A DNA stretch of 60,000 bases, from NCBI RefSeq assembly GCF_910592395.1, contig NC_088311.1, positions 21,672,646 to 21,732,645 on the forward strand, read 5' to 3'. A model generated the notes under the pieces. The model was not told the DNA's origin and ran no database searches. It was given only the letters and a program-made list of their open reading frames with translations. The position numbers were made by a program, and so were the translations under genes. Shown here piece after piece: positions 21,744-35,617 of the stretch (the stretch's first letter is position 1; each line of letters opens with the position of its first letter). This stretch comes from Lineus longissimus (Eukaryota > Nemertea > Pilidiophora > Heteronemertea > Lineidae).

Positions 21744-24160
21744 ACAAAAGGTATTCTAGTACACAACCACCCCAAACCACCACCGATTTAATCTACCAAG
21801 TATTTACAGTCTGTATTGTATCCTAATGGCTCCATGACAAAACAATCTAAAACTGTCCCCGCTGACCAATACATTTCTATCTGCGGCTATTTATCACGCA
21901 TTCGAAAGCCTTTGGGACCTTTTATTTTGCTAGCTTGCATGTCTGACTGGTCTTCATATAGATACAGCTCAACTGATTGACGGTTGGTGCTATTTAGCGG
22001 AATGGTTGTGAGTGGGCAGATTATCCCTTCAAAATATTTGTTCTTCTTCTGTTTCATTAGTTAATCATTTTCCTGAAAAGGTTTCATGTTTTTCCTATTT
22101 CGTTTTAAAAAACGCTTTGATTGTAGAAAAACACATTACTCGTGCAGGAAATCTTTTGCGCATCCCCAAGGTCAGACATTAATACGTCACCCAGATAGCA
22201 CGACACTTTATGTCATTGCCAGTGACGTCGTACTATCGGGGTTATCCAATGACTTCATGGTGCCATTCCTCACCTTCATGCAGTGCATTGACAGTGCATC
22301 GACCTGCCCAGAGATGATCACTGCACGTAGGGCTCACTCGATCACGCTGCTTCACCTTTCATCAACCTACCTCGAGTCATCTGTCATGCCCTCAGGGAGT
22401 AACATTGTCAATTACCGTACACCAAACCTACGGACTCGGGCTAAGTAAGATAACAACCAGAAATGGTCACCCACAAATTGATAAATTGGCTGGGGAGAGG
22501 CCAGCAAAGTTGATCAGCTGTGCACTCAATCACTGTCTTATCTAATATTGGCAGTATGGTAAACAAGATCAATGTTTTCAACACATTTTAAAGGTTGTGT
22601 TACCTTTCCTGACCTTACGCCCGGCACTTTCAAACCTTCCCACAATGCAACCAACTACAATCTACAAAACCATTACCTGTTTTCCAGCAGACAAGAGATC
22701 GCAGGTTGTGGCAACAAAAAATCACAATAGAGAGGTTCTACTGTATGTGCACATGTGACGAAGATGAAATGACCGCTGATACATTATGTAGAGGATTGAT
22801 CGGCTTGTGTCCGAGTAGTTAACGTAACCCGATCCGAATCATTCAGGCGAGATTGGTCAAATCATACACAAACGAGAATACAGTCAACAGCGATCAATAT
22901 CTCGTCGGAGAAAATATGGCTCTGCGGGAATTCTCGTCAATTCTTTCAACATAGCTCAAAGATGCTGCTAGAATAGCACAAATTTCATGCATGTTTGGTT
23001 CCCATAGAAGCAGAAAGGGATCAAACAAACCTGTGAATTTCTGACAGAAACAATACCTTTAGCTTCATAACAACACTTGACCCACAACCATGTAGCCATA
23101 AAAATCCTTTGGATTTGCAATGCATTTAGAAGCACGCCTACACAATAATTCAGCTATACTCCTTTGATGAGATGGTCCCATACCCCTAATGTTGCCATAT
23201 TTGCTGCCGATGTATTCAGTAGTCTTTGGCATGATTTGACCGGAGCTTTATTCTAATCTACGCACAGTTGGAGACATCAAAGTATTTGGCTCCGAGACTA
23301 GCAGAATCATCAAAACAATTTGTTGATTGTACCATCTATGATGTGTTTAATTGGCATTCACGTGTCCAATTAGCTTGGGAGAGCAGAGGCAATACAAATG
23401 CAACAACTAAATAATGCGCTCAGACTTCCATTACAGCCAATCGAAGACATAAATGGGCAGTATTTAGACAAGTTAGTGTAACCAGTCAGGAAATTCATTG
23501 ACATGAAAGCAACTGATCTTTCTGTACTTTGATATAATGATAACAATAAAGCAACTCCTACGAACTAACCACACAGCCTTAGACTACTTTGAAATAGGTT
23601 TTTGCCGACATTGTCAGAAAAGATTATTCTCATAGTAAAGACTAGCCATTTTTCTTGAATGGCGATATAAAGGGATACCTGGCCACAGTGGCGCATACTG
23701 ATCAAAGAAGCATCGGGATTGATGCAGACCTCCAGGAAATTATGGCCCAAGATAGATGGTAGAGAAAAATCATAATGACCTAAACGGAAGGCAATGTCAT
23801 CACAAGAACTCTATATCAAAGATTTTATTAGGTTTTCCCCTGGCTGCTTGCCACATGCTTGTTTTCGCTCAAAGCCAACATAAATCCCATTGGGCAAAAA
23901 CTACACGGTGTTCTATCATATGCTGGGGATTTAAGGATGCAATCCTACTATCATGTAAGGCAACGCTATTGGTACATGAACTTCTGACTTAGTCCTGAGG
24001 GGAGGTTTCTTGCCCTTGGGTCTCTCACAAATCTTATAGAACCTACATGTACATACTGAGCAGTATTGGTACATGAACTTCTGACTTTGTCCCAAGGGAG
24101 ATTTCTAGCCCTTGGGTTTATTCAATATCACATAAAAACAACATCCCACTCAAATCGCAT
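21741..24160. other. Intergenic stretch without recognised gene
   Basis: No open frame here has a start codon with splice or family support. A fragment AGAGAGGTTCTACTGTATG near 22730-22746 is the right end of the small inverted-repeat family. Confidence 0.5.
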
Positions 24161-24164
24161 ACAA

Positions 24165-24320
24165 GACTGGAATAATGGGGAGGGCATCCAGTTGTCGTAA
24201 CCTAAATGTCACGGGTTCAACCCCTGTCGGAACCATGAACTGATTCTGTGTGTCCCTGAGCAAGATAAATGAGCATTTACTTTCCCCAACTTATCAAAAG
24301 TACAGCTGAAGACTCCAGAC
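24165..24320 (+). mobile_element. Probable tRNA-derived SINE
   Basis: CACGGGTTCAACCCCTGTCGG is a strong B-box-like palindrome. It is followed by GTGTGTCCCTGAGCAAGATAAA, the usual SINE body motif. The A box is degraded. Confidence 0.55.
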
Positions 24321-24424
24321 CCTTAGTGGGCGCTGGGGTATGTTCAGCCAATTGCATCAACTGTACCTTTTCTATAGGCCATTTTTTGTGCTTTTAGAGC
24401 CCAGACATTAAAATGAAATGGCCA

Positions 24425-25451
24425 GGGCCATTGTGCTCACCTCATGTGGAGGAAAGATGGATAAAGAGCATGGTATTTTGTCATGTAGTGTTAGGTTTGA
24501 TGTAGGTCCGAGCAATTATAATTTCCCCAAAATGGCCAATTTACATAACATTCGACCTCTGTGACCTTGAAAAGTAGGTCAAATCAAAGAAGACCCGGGT
24601 GACACATTGAATGGTTGTTAGAATTAGATGTACCTATGATATAAAATTGGTGCCAATCGGGCAAGTCATTACTAGGAATAATGGCATTTTGAAGAATTTA
24701 GGATTTGGCCCCCTCCCTGGAGGCCAAACGGCAAATCAGATCGCACCAAACTTCGGTACCTGAGATCACCTGACCAAGGGGTACATGTGTACTTAATTTT
24801 TGATCAATAGTCATTGCAGTTAAGAAACGTGCCATAGTTACGGCCTTACAGCGAATTTACGCCATTTGACCTTTGTGACCTTGACAAGAAGGTCAAATTA
24901 AAAACCTGTGTGACATATACTGTATGGTGGTTAGATGTACCCATGATATCAAATTGGTGGCAATCGGGCAAGAAGTTAAGGAATAATCACATTTTTAAGG
25001 TTTTTGGATTTTGCCCCCTGGTGGTCAAGTGGTGAATCATATTGGACCAAACTTCGGTCCCTGAGATCACCTGACTAAGGGGTAAATGTGTACCAAATTT
25101 GGTATCAATAGTCATTGCAGTTTAGAAACGTGCCATCGTTACATCCTAACGGCCAATATACACCATTTGACCTCTGTGACCTTGAAAAGGAGGTCAAATC
25201 AAAAACCCGGAGGATATATGATGCACCTTTGCTAGAAGTACCTACCATATTTTTTTCAAAATTTCCCGACTACTATTAAGGGAGATATTGCATATGTTCA
25301 CTTTTAACGTTTGGCCCCCTGGTGGCCAAACCATGAAACGAATCGGACCGAAACTTGGTCTCCAAGGTGTCATTACATAAGGGTACATGTGCACCAGGTT
25401 TTAACTCAATAGCTCTAACAGTTACGAAACGTGCCCTGCTAACGGACGACG

Positions 25452-25504
<53 letters not shown>

Positions 25505-25563
25505 ACGACGGACGACGGACGCCACGGTATGGGATAAGCTCACCTCTGCTAAGAGGTGAGCTA
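24425..25563 (+). mobile_element. Pearl/Helentron-like non-autonomous element
   Basis: A GCTCACCTC near the left end is followed by three diverged core units of about 300 bp. Each contains TTTGACCTCTGTGACCTTGA-type sequence near 24551, 24869 and 25167, GGCCCCCTGGTGGCCAA and a GAAACGTGCC phrase. Then comes a long ACG trinucleotide run at about 25444-25520. The element ends in a hairpin, AGCTCACCTC-loop-GAGGTGAGCT, at 25538-25562 with CTAA at the tip. Core repeats, then ACG-type microsatellite, then 3' hairpin is the order described for bivalve Pearl elements, now placed with Helentrons. It encodes no protein. A partial copy is at 59160-59700. Confidence 0.7.
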
Positions 25564-26022
25564 AAAAAGAAAATTTGGGAAGGATGTAGAACTAGTGATA
25601 TATTGCATAGCTTTCCTTTACAAAGTAGCCCACATATGTTCCAGGCTCAAGATCGACCCTAAGTTTAGCGGTTTTTGACAGTTTGATATTACGCAGGAAG
25701 ACCTGTCTAGTGTAGAATGTAAATACATAATTGCATCAGGATACGGGATTGCGGCTTTTCTCCAGCCAAAAATGATTACAACACTTCCACAAGCATAACT
25801 AAGTACTAGCTACCAAATGCTTCTTGACTCAAATAATTCTTCTCGACAGCTCTCCAGATTTAACCCTTAGATGCCCAGGAGAGTATGGGATACACCATAA
25901 AATACTTCCACAATATACTGGATACGCCGTGAAGGAAAAAACGTGTTTTCAACCAGTAGCGATCAACCTGGTGACAGTGCTTTGACTCTTGAGTGGGGTG
26001 GGCATACGTGCTGATGTTAGTT

Positions 26023-26444
26023 GCTTTTACACGAGGACGGTTCTAGCCCTCCTCACCTCGAGCCACTTGAAGCCGCATCACCTGTAACTGGCTTTGCGCT
26101 GTCTACACGGAGACGGATCAAATTGCCGGCCCCAGGTCAGTTCAGGCCACTTAAACCACTAACCCGTCGCATGGGGGCACGTGTTTTCATGAACTGCTAT
26201 ATACCGCACTATTCGATTTTAGTACCGTGCGCAAAGTGACTCGAGGCCAGATCGGTTCTACACGAGAGATTAAGCGTCTTGAAGTGGCTCCAACCCGCCT
26301 CAAGTGACTCGAGACTGCAGTGCTAACGCGCCTCGGGTCAGGTCACTTGGAGACGGTTCTGATTTCGTTCTACACGGTAAAAATTATCCTGACCCGCCTC
26401 GAGCTGGCTCGAAGCCGGTTCCAACTGTCCTCGTGTAGAAAGGC
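26023..26444. mobile_element. 0.42-kb inverted-repeat element (MITE-like)
   Basis: The left end TTTTACACGAGGACGGTTC and right end AACTGTCCTCGTGTAGAAAG are inverted repeats. The interior is unusually GC-rich and carries repeated variants of CTCGAGCCACTTGAAGCC and GTGACTCGAGGC in both orientations. No transposase. Confidence 0.75.
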
Positions 26445-27137
26445 CTACATGGATGTCATATCTGTCTTGGTGGGCTAGGCAGCACCACCAGGGAAATTCT
26501 TGACAACTGTCAGTAGAGGTCATGCAGGTTGGAGTGGAAGTAACTAACAACCAGGAAACTGGGTAGGAAATGATAATATCCTCATCTGAAGAGAGAATGT
26601 TTTCCTTATTATTTGACACTTCCCTGGATGCCTCCGAGTAGGTCAAGCGTGTCTTAGTTGCCACCATGTCATTATAAACCTATTAGCAACTGGCCCAGGA
26701 AAAATACAGCATCCTGTCAACGTTGGTTCAACTTTGGGCTGGGTGGATTAGTTTCCAAGCTTCTCACTAGATGGCAGGATGGAAAATGAGAAGATTACAT
26801 CATGCTGCTTCTTTCAATTTGATTTGGAAGTGTAAATGAATGCACTGTTACAAAATTACGGGCGTGACCAATTTTCTTGGGCCCATCTGGTGAGAAGATC
26901 AAGAACAAATCTTAACTTCAGGCAGGGATTGTGCTACACTTACAGATTTTCAGGATGTTGCCTGTTGACTGCAAAGACCAGCCCATAGAATATGAATATT
27001 ATCAGGGAGAAGTAGAGAGCAAACAATGGTGGCCACTCACAAATAGCAATTTAGTGATTACCGGTAGATATATTGTGATGACGCAAATTGATATTGATTT
27101 GTCTCATTTACTGGGTCATGGTTCAGGGCTAAAACTG

Positions 27138-27335
27138 GTCTACAGTAGAACCTCTCTTAGCAGACACCTTTGTATTAGCAGGATACCCAGGGATACCAAT
27201 TTCGGGCCCAAATTGGTAATTTTTTTCAACCTGAGAACTGAAATCAGGGGCAGCCTGGCACCATCTCGAGAACTTAAGGAGTAAGAAGAGGTACGAAAAT
27301 GTTTCACTTCAAATGTCGTCATTGGAAAATGCACC
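27138..27335. mobile_element. Small inverted-repeat element, copy 4
   Basis: Left end CTACAGTAGAACCTCTCTTA, then GCAGACACC and GATACCCAGGGATACCAATT as in copy 3. The right end is poorly preserved. Confidence 0.55.
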
Positions 27336-28309
27336 TATTGACAGAAATAACTGGAAGCAATTAAATCTGAGAAGGATGTTCTCATGAACGTTTAGGATCA
27401 ATGAAATAAAGGGATCTATAGTATTGTGGGTCTAAATGATTCCACAGAATACATGCCTAGCAAATTACTTTCAGCGCATAAATATTTAAGGTCACTTCTA
27501 TTCGATCGAGACCAATAAATTATCCTGGGCTAAAAGAACCGCCCCACATAGATAAGACTGGCTCATGCATCAGCCGTAGTCAAACTTGGTTATGAATTTT
27601 GTGTTGTGTGTTGCCATGCAGACACAAAATCAGACCCTTATCATCTGGGTTTCTGCCGGGCTTTTTACCCAGTATCCAGCTATTAGCGACAATAACACGC
27701 TATCCCTCGGAAAAGGACCTGGATTAAAATTTATGATAGGTCAAAGTTGGCTATCCTCGACCCTGGGGAAGGGAATACTGATGAAAAGGGCACAACCCAC
27801 TTTTAGACCGTCTGACCACGTCTACCCAAATCTTTCGTAACATTGCACAACTTGAGTCATTCCGGCGGTCGTTATATCTGACACACCCGGAGGGTTAACC
27901 TGTTCTCTGCCTTTGTCCCATTGTGAGTTGATGGATATAAAAAGCTCATCTTTCCATAGGTGCACATCTTACAGAAAACGTTTCTTCTTTATTATAAGCA
28001 GACCTTTTTCTTTACGATTCATTTCATTTATCATAGTTTGGTATATCACCGATGACTAAATGCCTGACCCAGTTAATGACAAAATGAATGAAGGATGTCG
28101 CAATACTTTGAATGGATAGGGAAAAGAAAGATTTTCATTCAGTATGATCCATCTGTCGTGACAGTCCGGTTTGCTTGTCCAGATTCCGAGAATGGCAAAA
28201 AAGTGTGCAGAAAAACATAAAATTCTGCAAAACAATTTGAAAATTTGCTTTTGACAAAACATTTGGCAATTCTTAGCCGAAACTGAAGGCCCTAGCAGCC
28301 TGAATTTTG

Positions 28310-28795
28310 ACCCACATGACTGAAGTCAACTGAACTTCAACTGGTATTACTGATGTCACAGATGCTGGAGCCTTAAGCTCAACAGACATGACTGCTGTCA
28401 CAAAAGCCTGTGCTACAACTGACATAACTGATGTCACAGAAGCCTGAACTTCAACTGTGATGTCACAGATGCTGAAGCCTGAACTTCAACTGACATGACT
28501 GATGTCACAGAAGCCTGAACTTCAACTGGTATGACTGATGTCACAGATGCTGAAGCCTGAACTTCAACTGACATGACTGATGTCATGGATGCTGAAGCCT
28601 AAACTTCAACTGACATGACTGATGTCACGGATGCTGAAGCCTGAACTTCAACTGACATGACTGATGTCACGGATGCTGAAGCCTGAACTTCAACTGACAT
28701 GACTGATGTCACGGATGCTGAAGCCTGAACTTCAACTGACATGACTGCATGCCACGGATGCTGAAGCCGGAGCCTAAACTTCAACTGATGACCAA
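28310..28795. repeat. 42-bp minisatellite
   Basis: The unit GATGTCACGGATGCTGAAGC + CTGAACTTCAACTGACATGACT repeats with an exact 42-bp period from about 28579 to 28745 (GATGTCAC at 28621 and 28663). Shorter, more diverged units extend left to 28310. On the minus strand the unit reads as 14 codons (SVEVQASASVTSVM), which explains an open frame there. No splice or start context supports translation. Confidence 0.92.
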
Positions 28796-28799
28796 GTTC

Positions 28800-31700
28800 A
28801 TTGATGAAGAAGCTAATCAGTGTCAATGAGGCCGACATAATAAGAATTAAATGTCAAGCGATGTGTTCACTGAGAATAATTCGAAAGGCGAGAGTGCGCT
28901 AGCTCTCTATTACGAGAAAAGCTTACCAGTATTTTAACCGGCCACCCCAGGTGTACCAATTCCAGGAACAATTCAGGCCGATTTGATTTAAGTTCCTCTA
29001 TTACTTCGACACCATGAAATAGAATTCATCGGAATTTGATCAAACACGCCTGATTAAAGAGATGGATATTGACGAGCTAGTATTAAACTAGTCTGTTCAA
29101 AGAAATCATAGCCATACAATGCAAATATATAGTTTGTCAAGCCATATTATTCGGTGTTCAACCGAAAAAACGTTTATGTATACTTCAAATGACAAAAAAG
29201 CATACTGAAGATATGTGTTTTTGGCTCAACATACTGTCGTGTAACTTGACCCAATATTTTTTTAAAAAGTAAGTCGTCTACTGCTCTACCAAAATGAATA
29301 TTGACTCTCATGACATTTCACCATATCACAAAAGGATCAGTATTCCAATGAAAACATAAGAAGATCAAAATACAAGTCTCCTTTGCCTAGTGTGGGCATG
29401 CTTTTTCTGAGGCCCTCCCCCTTATTCTGCAAGACCTGACCTTTATCCATGACTTACTGACCATTTCAACTTGATTCACATGTAGAGTTACTTATTTCTA
29501 TTTTTATACACGAATTCTAAAACCTCTTTCAATATTAATCACCTGACATGTGTCATGCGAGACTAAAGCAATGCATGTTGTTGGCGCCTTGCGAGACTAA
29601 GGCTAAACTATGCAGTATTACGACAGGGTGGGGGCATTGGCCTACTGTCTATCGCCGCCGACCAGAACTCTTCCACTATGCCTACTGCTGAACACAGTGC
29701 CCGGAAACATTATTTTGCTCGGAATCTAAAAATAGGACTGAACAAATCTAACCCAAAATCACATTTCACAAAATTCCAGCAATATTCTGACTTAATACAG
29801 CTTGTAAACATCAAAGTGCACCACGCATAGCATTTGAGTTGACCACTATTCCTGATGCACCCACTCTGACTTCTTTTGAGATGCCCCCTCCAACCGTCTG
29901 GAAGGCAATCAACCTTTATAATATAACCTAAGAAAATATCAGTCAATGATTCTGCAGTTTGAGTGGGACAATCCAAAATAACTGAATCATCATTGACATT
30001 GCCTCTTGAATTCCATTAAAGTTCAGTTATGAGTAAATGGGGTAGCTTACACACTGTCCTAGTTAGTATTCAAGCTACTTTACTGGGATAGATGCAGTTC
30101 AGTAAAACGTATTCATCTGAACATATTCAAGTGGAGTTAGTCAGGTTTTTGAAGAGGGGCAGGCATACTAATTGGACCATTTGATAAAGACTTACCCTGG
30201 TGTAGGCCCAAGTATAAAATAGGACACAGTACTGGCAGGCTACTGAACTGGTAGGTAATGGTAGAGATGGGGAGGAAAGGCATAGGGTATAAGTAGGCCT
30301 ATGGAAAGCCTAGACCTCAAAGCAGGTCTAAAAAGTTAAAAGCTCTATCTTGTTTTTGAATCAAATAGGGAGAGCTTTTTAACTATGGTATCAGAAGGGT
30401 AGGCCTATTTCAAACCAGATGTTTCATAAAAGACTGTGACTACAAAAATCTTTTTTTAGTAGGCTCGGCTTTTCATCTTTTTCATTTCCATGGTCTGTTT
30501 GAAAGGTGTGCCAAACTCCCCCCTTAAGCATGTCCCAAGTCAAAGAACATCAGAAGGGGCTAACAACTCCCCTTCCCACTGGAGTTGGCCTTGAAACGGC
30601 CTGAGGAAGAGCCAATGTTCTCTTATCAAACCAGGCAGCATCTCGGGTAAACAAAGAATGCCAGGAATCCGATTTCTACTGCAACCTATACAGGCTCCGG
30701 GCTACATAGTCCATACTCATCAATGATAAATCATAGAAGAGGGGCCCTGCATTACTAAATCGTTCAAGCCAGTACTTAACACATGGAGCGGGAGCCCGCA
30801 CTTCAGAAATACAAGGCCAATCAGCATACTTTTGTTTGATTTATTAGATCATTCTCTCGAGGCTGCATATGTTGTACAATTTTCTGGTACTGGTAGCACA
30901 ATATTCCATCAGCGGTGCAAGGACAGTTGTTGTCAACTCATGCCAAAGAATGTGTCCTTGTCTGAAGGCAATGCTCTTACAAACTTTACCATCCACTGGA
31001 GAGATCCTGTAAATCAGATTGATAGAAAAGTTTGCCCTGAGGTAATGGTGTTTCTGGGTAGTGATTACCTGGGCATCTCATGTTTATCTCAAACCAATCC
31101 ACATACTCCTGCACTATTAAGCCACTTAAAAATGAGAGCCTAACAAACATAAATCACAAACCAGACGATGGCAGATTTCTCAACAATCTCAAGGCTTGAA
31201 ATAACCTTTTGTTGGTGGAAACGTTATTTTCTTAACTCTTTGACCACCACAACCCAAAATAGCCAGCTGTTCACCCTGAGCACCGACAATTTGCTTTTCC
31301 CATTTTCATATCAAAAAATAAAATATCTCCTAAAAATAAAAGAGCAATACCAACCATCTCCAACATCGCAAACAATATCTTCAGGCTGGCCGAAAATTTC
31401 GGTAAAATGCTCCATTTAGACAGTATTGCTTTAGTATCACGTTCAGTTTCATTGTCAGATTAATATTGGGCAATTATTGTGTTATATAATTGAAATGATT
31501 GGTAGGTCCTAATCTGTTGGTTGCAAACATGACACTATATTATTGACTCAAAGAGTTAAAATAACACCCCATCGTGTCTATTGTCTAATAAGATAAGTTA
31601 CAATAAGTATCCACCAGGAAAATTATGGTTGAGTGCTCAAAGTACGCCAAGCTAAGCCCACACAGTCACAAACACCCACAACAGACTCCTAGGGTGCCCG

Positions 31701-34700
31701 TCCCCCCCATTCTCCATTTAAAAAAATCGCAATTGACAACGATTTTGGTGAACTGACCCTAAAACCTCCAGGGCACCCTCTTCCAATGACACCCTCCCTT
31801 TCTCAAGTCTGCTGGATATGCCCATGCAGTGGTACAGGAAGGCAGAATAAGCGCCACCTGTACGCCTATACCCAACTGACCAGCACAATATCTAGCATGT
31901 TATCTTCGCTTTTTAGATAATTTTTCGTCGAAATCGTCTCAAAGGGCTCGTATTGAGAGTCAAGCCTGATAGGCTACGTTGACCAAACTGCTGGCTACCA
32001 CTAACCAGAACCTACCTGGGCGGGCGCCGGTGCCAGCGCTATCAATCATAAAATAATAGGGCATCGAGGACGACAAGGTGGCATGGTACTACTGCCATGG
32101 TAGCTAGGCCTGCCTCTCATGTGAGGCCGAGGGGGGAACTGGAATCCCCTTCCTCATTTGCTCGTCATCTGACAATTTCTCCACCAGTTTCTGTGTAAAA
32201 CCTTCCTGCTATGACGTATGCACAACACCCTGTATGCGACTACGTTTGCAATGCACTACTACATACAGAAAAGCACTGTATTGCATAGCATTGCAGGAAG
32301 CACTTTAAACTAAAGAGACTTCAAAACAATGTCATTAAGTTGCGATCACCACTGAAAACAACAAAAGAGATTGGACATTCGAATACTATAATTAAAATAG
32401 ATTTCAAGTACCTTATTAGTTGCTGAGAAATCCTAATGAGGCCACCAGAAACTCGGTGGGAACTTCCTTGAAACTTCGAGACTCATGAACTGTACTCCAT
32501 TTAATTGACACCATTGCGCATGCGTAATTGATTGAAAGCGGGTATCACAATAACCCAGATAGGATATCTTTGCATTTCCTCCATAAACTGGGCGTCATGT
32601 TGTTGACTTTTTTCTGTGCAAGAAATGGCTGAAAACATTTCTCCTGCAGATAAAGATAATCTACTCAGGTAAAAACCTGAACGAAACAGAGGCTGATTTG
32701 TATTTAGGGCTTTTGGCAGATTTTTGTGACATCCGCTTTTATCATTTCCTGGAAACACTCCATTCAAAGGCAAAGGTGTGTGATGCAAATAGCTTCAAAT
32801 GAATGGGGAGAATTATGATAATTGGGGTGGGGGTGGGAAAGGAATGTTTCTAATAGGTCCTTTTTGTGATCTATGATCTTCATTGATAAGCAAAACTCCT
32901 ATTCTGTTCATCCATATTTGTCCAGGGGATTTCATATGAGTCCCAGTAACCATGTCATTTCATTGATACTCTCTAGAGACAGCTAGATTTCCGTGTACCT
33001 TTGTGCCACATTTGATCAAAATGGACACAATTTTAGCACGGAAAAAACTGCATCAAATGAAAACAACCTATACACCACAGAGATTAAAACAGCTAATAAA
33101 GTAATGTTTACAGTTCAGATTTATTCCAGGGTACTTGACACTACATACTCTTACACAGCCACAAAATAATTCCATCTGATATGTCACAAACCCAAATGAG
33201 TCCAGCGTTATATTTATATACATCATCATATGTACACCATCACGCCTTGACACTCCAGACATGAACCTAATAAAGTTAAGTGCCTTGGTGAGACTTTGAA
33301 CCCTGTCAGAAGACATGACTTGCCCATTTCTAGCTCAGTGCCACCTTTTGTGTGGTAATGATTATACTGATTATGGGCTGCCAGAAATAAACAATAGACT
33401 CGCCACGACAATTCTTTGTAGCTGGTCAGAATTGAGGGACTTTTACTTTGGCCACTGATACCCAAGATATTGAATAATTCCAGGTAAAAATTATTACAAT
33501 TAAAATGTTAGTCCAAAACACTAATCGAGAAAAATGGCCTCAAGCTAGAAATTGGCAAATTCTATCTTGGCAATGCTGAGGTAAAGTGACAAGCACTCAG
33601 AATCAAAGAATTTAAATGTATAAATACTGACGTAAGTACATCAACAAAAACCACAACAATATGTACACCTGGTACTTATTTCCTTGAAATTTATCCTTTT
33701 TTTCATGTGAACCTACATTTATCTTGCGAACAGAGCGCCAATGTAACTTATGGTTTAACAACACCAAGAACACATTCTAAATAAAGCTAGAATATTTTTA
33801 TCAACATTCTCAAAGGACTTGGTAAGTTCTTTACAATCACAATTTTAACTTTGACAGCAAAATGCCCCGAAATATTTCAACATGAAATCCATATCCGACA
33901 AAAGTACCCCCAACCCCCTGTAGGTGGCGGACCAATATCACGGAGGCAATTTTTTTCATATATCTTGTTAACCCAAGCAATTTTGATCAAAACTTGCTAA
34001 ATACTAAAAATAAAGAACTCAAAAGCACCTACAAAATGTCATGTGGTTATGGACCCATAGTATTAACTTGTTAACTCTCTTGCAAATGTGGCAGGACATC
34101 ACACTCAAATCCACAGATCTTGTTGCCAAATTAAAAAGGATGGCCCATACTGACCAGGCCAATGAGGGAATTTATGTCGCTGCGGACTGAGTGGTGCTAC
34201 CGTAAAAATCCAGTGAAAATGTTGATTTACCGGCCCCATGTCTACTTCAGACTAGAAAAGACCAGTATTGCATCAGACCGCCAGAACAATTTGCCACCAG
34301 CGACACTCACTGAAGGCCCTCATTAGGAGGGGTCGAATAGAGCCACCAGCAATCTAAAATGCGGCCAGAAAGAGGGGGACACTGTATCCATATAAAACCA
34401 TCAGTTCATCAATTATATCATTCTGAACTTCCAGTGGTAAAGATGCAATTATAGCAGGTCTCTGGATAGTCCACACTATCGTAAGCTATACAGGGTTTTT
34501 TTTACTCTTCTTCAGCTACAATCATGATTTTATATCAATTTTCCCAGAGTACTCCTTACTTCTCTTCTCATCAAGTTTCCTCGAAGACATGCTACAGATG
34601 CAGAAAGTTAACAAGAATGATAAATACATTTGTGCGCTTTGGACCAACCTGATTATGACAACTATGAACCATAACTATAATAAATTATCCACGTGTTTAT

Positions 34701-35615
34701 AATCATAACATTGCAAAATTATTAAGCTGCTAAAAACTCTAACTGAAATTCCCCTACTTTCCTCCTCGGCTAATTTCATCCATTGAGGCAGTTTCAAGCT
34801 CGATTGCAGCGCCATCGCATACCACATCTTGTAACCGGTGAGCAAAAACAAGCGAGTAACTGTCGTCCGCATTAAGACTGATTTTACATGAGGTGTCAGA
34901 ATTGTTCAGTAATATTGGGAGACGAAGTCCATTCAAGTCTTATACAATCCAAAATGCATTTCATTGCCTCTCAGAGTCTCCCCTCCATGCAACGTTGGAC
35001 TACCCTAACCTTCCTCGATAAAGTTCTCTTCGATTCCAACAGGAAAACTACCTGAGTCCATTCTCACCAAAATAAATGCACCTGGTGGTTTCAGTATTGA
35101 ACAAAATTGTGCGCACAACATTCAACGAACCTGTCTGTCAATAAATGACCACTGCATGAAGTGAGATGAGATTTTCAGCAAAAATTTAAATCTTCCAAAG
35201 AAATTCTGCCTTCAAGTGGGGGTCAATGGCCTTTGCCTGGAAACTGAAAAGTACGGTCACGATTAAGATTACAGTGCTATTCAAGCTTGATTCAGGAAGA
35301 GCAGTAGACCGCAAGGAGATTTTGCCGAAGTCGCTTTAGTCGGGAATCATGAGGATGGCTTTTTATAACGAGCCATCAGGACTGGTATCCCTCCAAGTCC
35401 AAGGCAGACGTGGCAACGGAGACGTTAACCAGGTGCTGAAAATACATCTCGACTTCATGCAGGTAGCAGACGGTTATTTGTAAGGATTTAAAGAAGAACA
35501 TAGAGAGCACTGTCTCAAAATGGTACCCACAGGTCTCATAACTATATCTTCAGATGAAACATGCTAAATGTTAACGTCGCAATAACTCGAAACCTGTGGA
35601 TAACATCGGACTTAA
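28800..35615. other. Intergenic stretch without recognised gene
   Basis: About 6.8 kb of AT-rich sequence between the two receptor genes. The open frames here (for example on the plus strand at 30832-31143) start with non-ATG codons and show no family motifs. Minus-strand AATAAA candidates exist (for example near 33118), so part of it could belong to an extended gene B 3' UTR. Confidence 0.45.
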
Positions 35616-35617
35616 AA

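Noticed and set aside
22086-22448. 120-codon plus-strand open frame
   Set aside because: No recognisable motif, no splice context and no neighbouring exon; probably chance.
25355-25537. Arginine-run open frame
   Set aside because: Produced by the ACG microsatellite of the Pearl-like element.
26338-26667. 109-codon minus-strand ORF with good start context
   Set aside because: Runs into the inverted-repeat element at 26023-26444 and has no recognisable domain; cannot be supported as a gene.
28599-28838. SVEVQASASVTSVM repeat protein
   Set aside because: Produced by the 42-bp minisatellite; no start or splice support.
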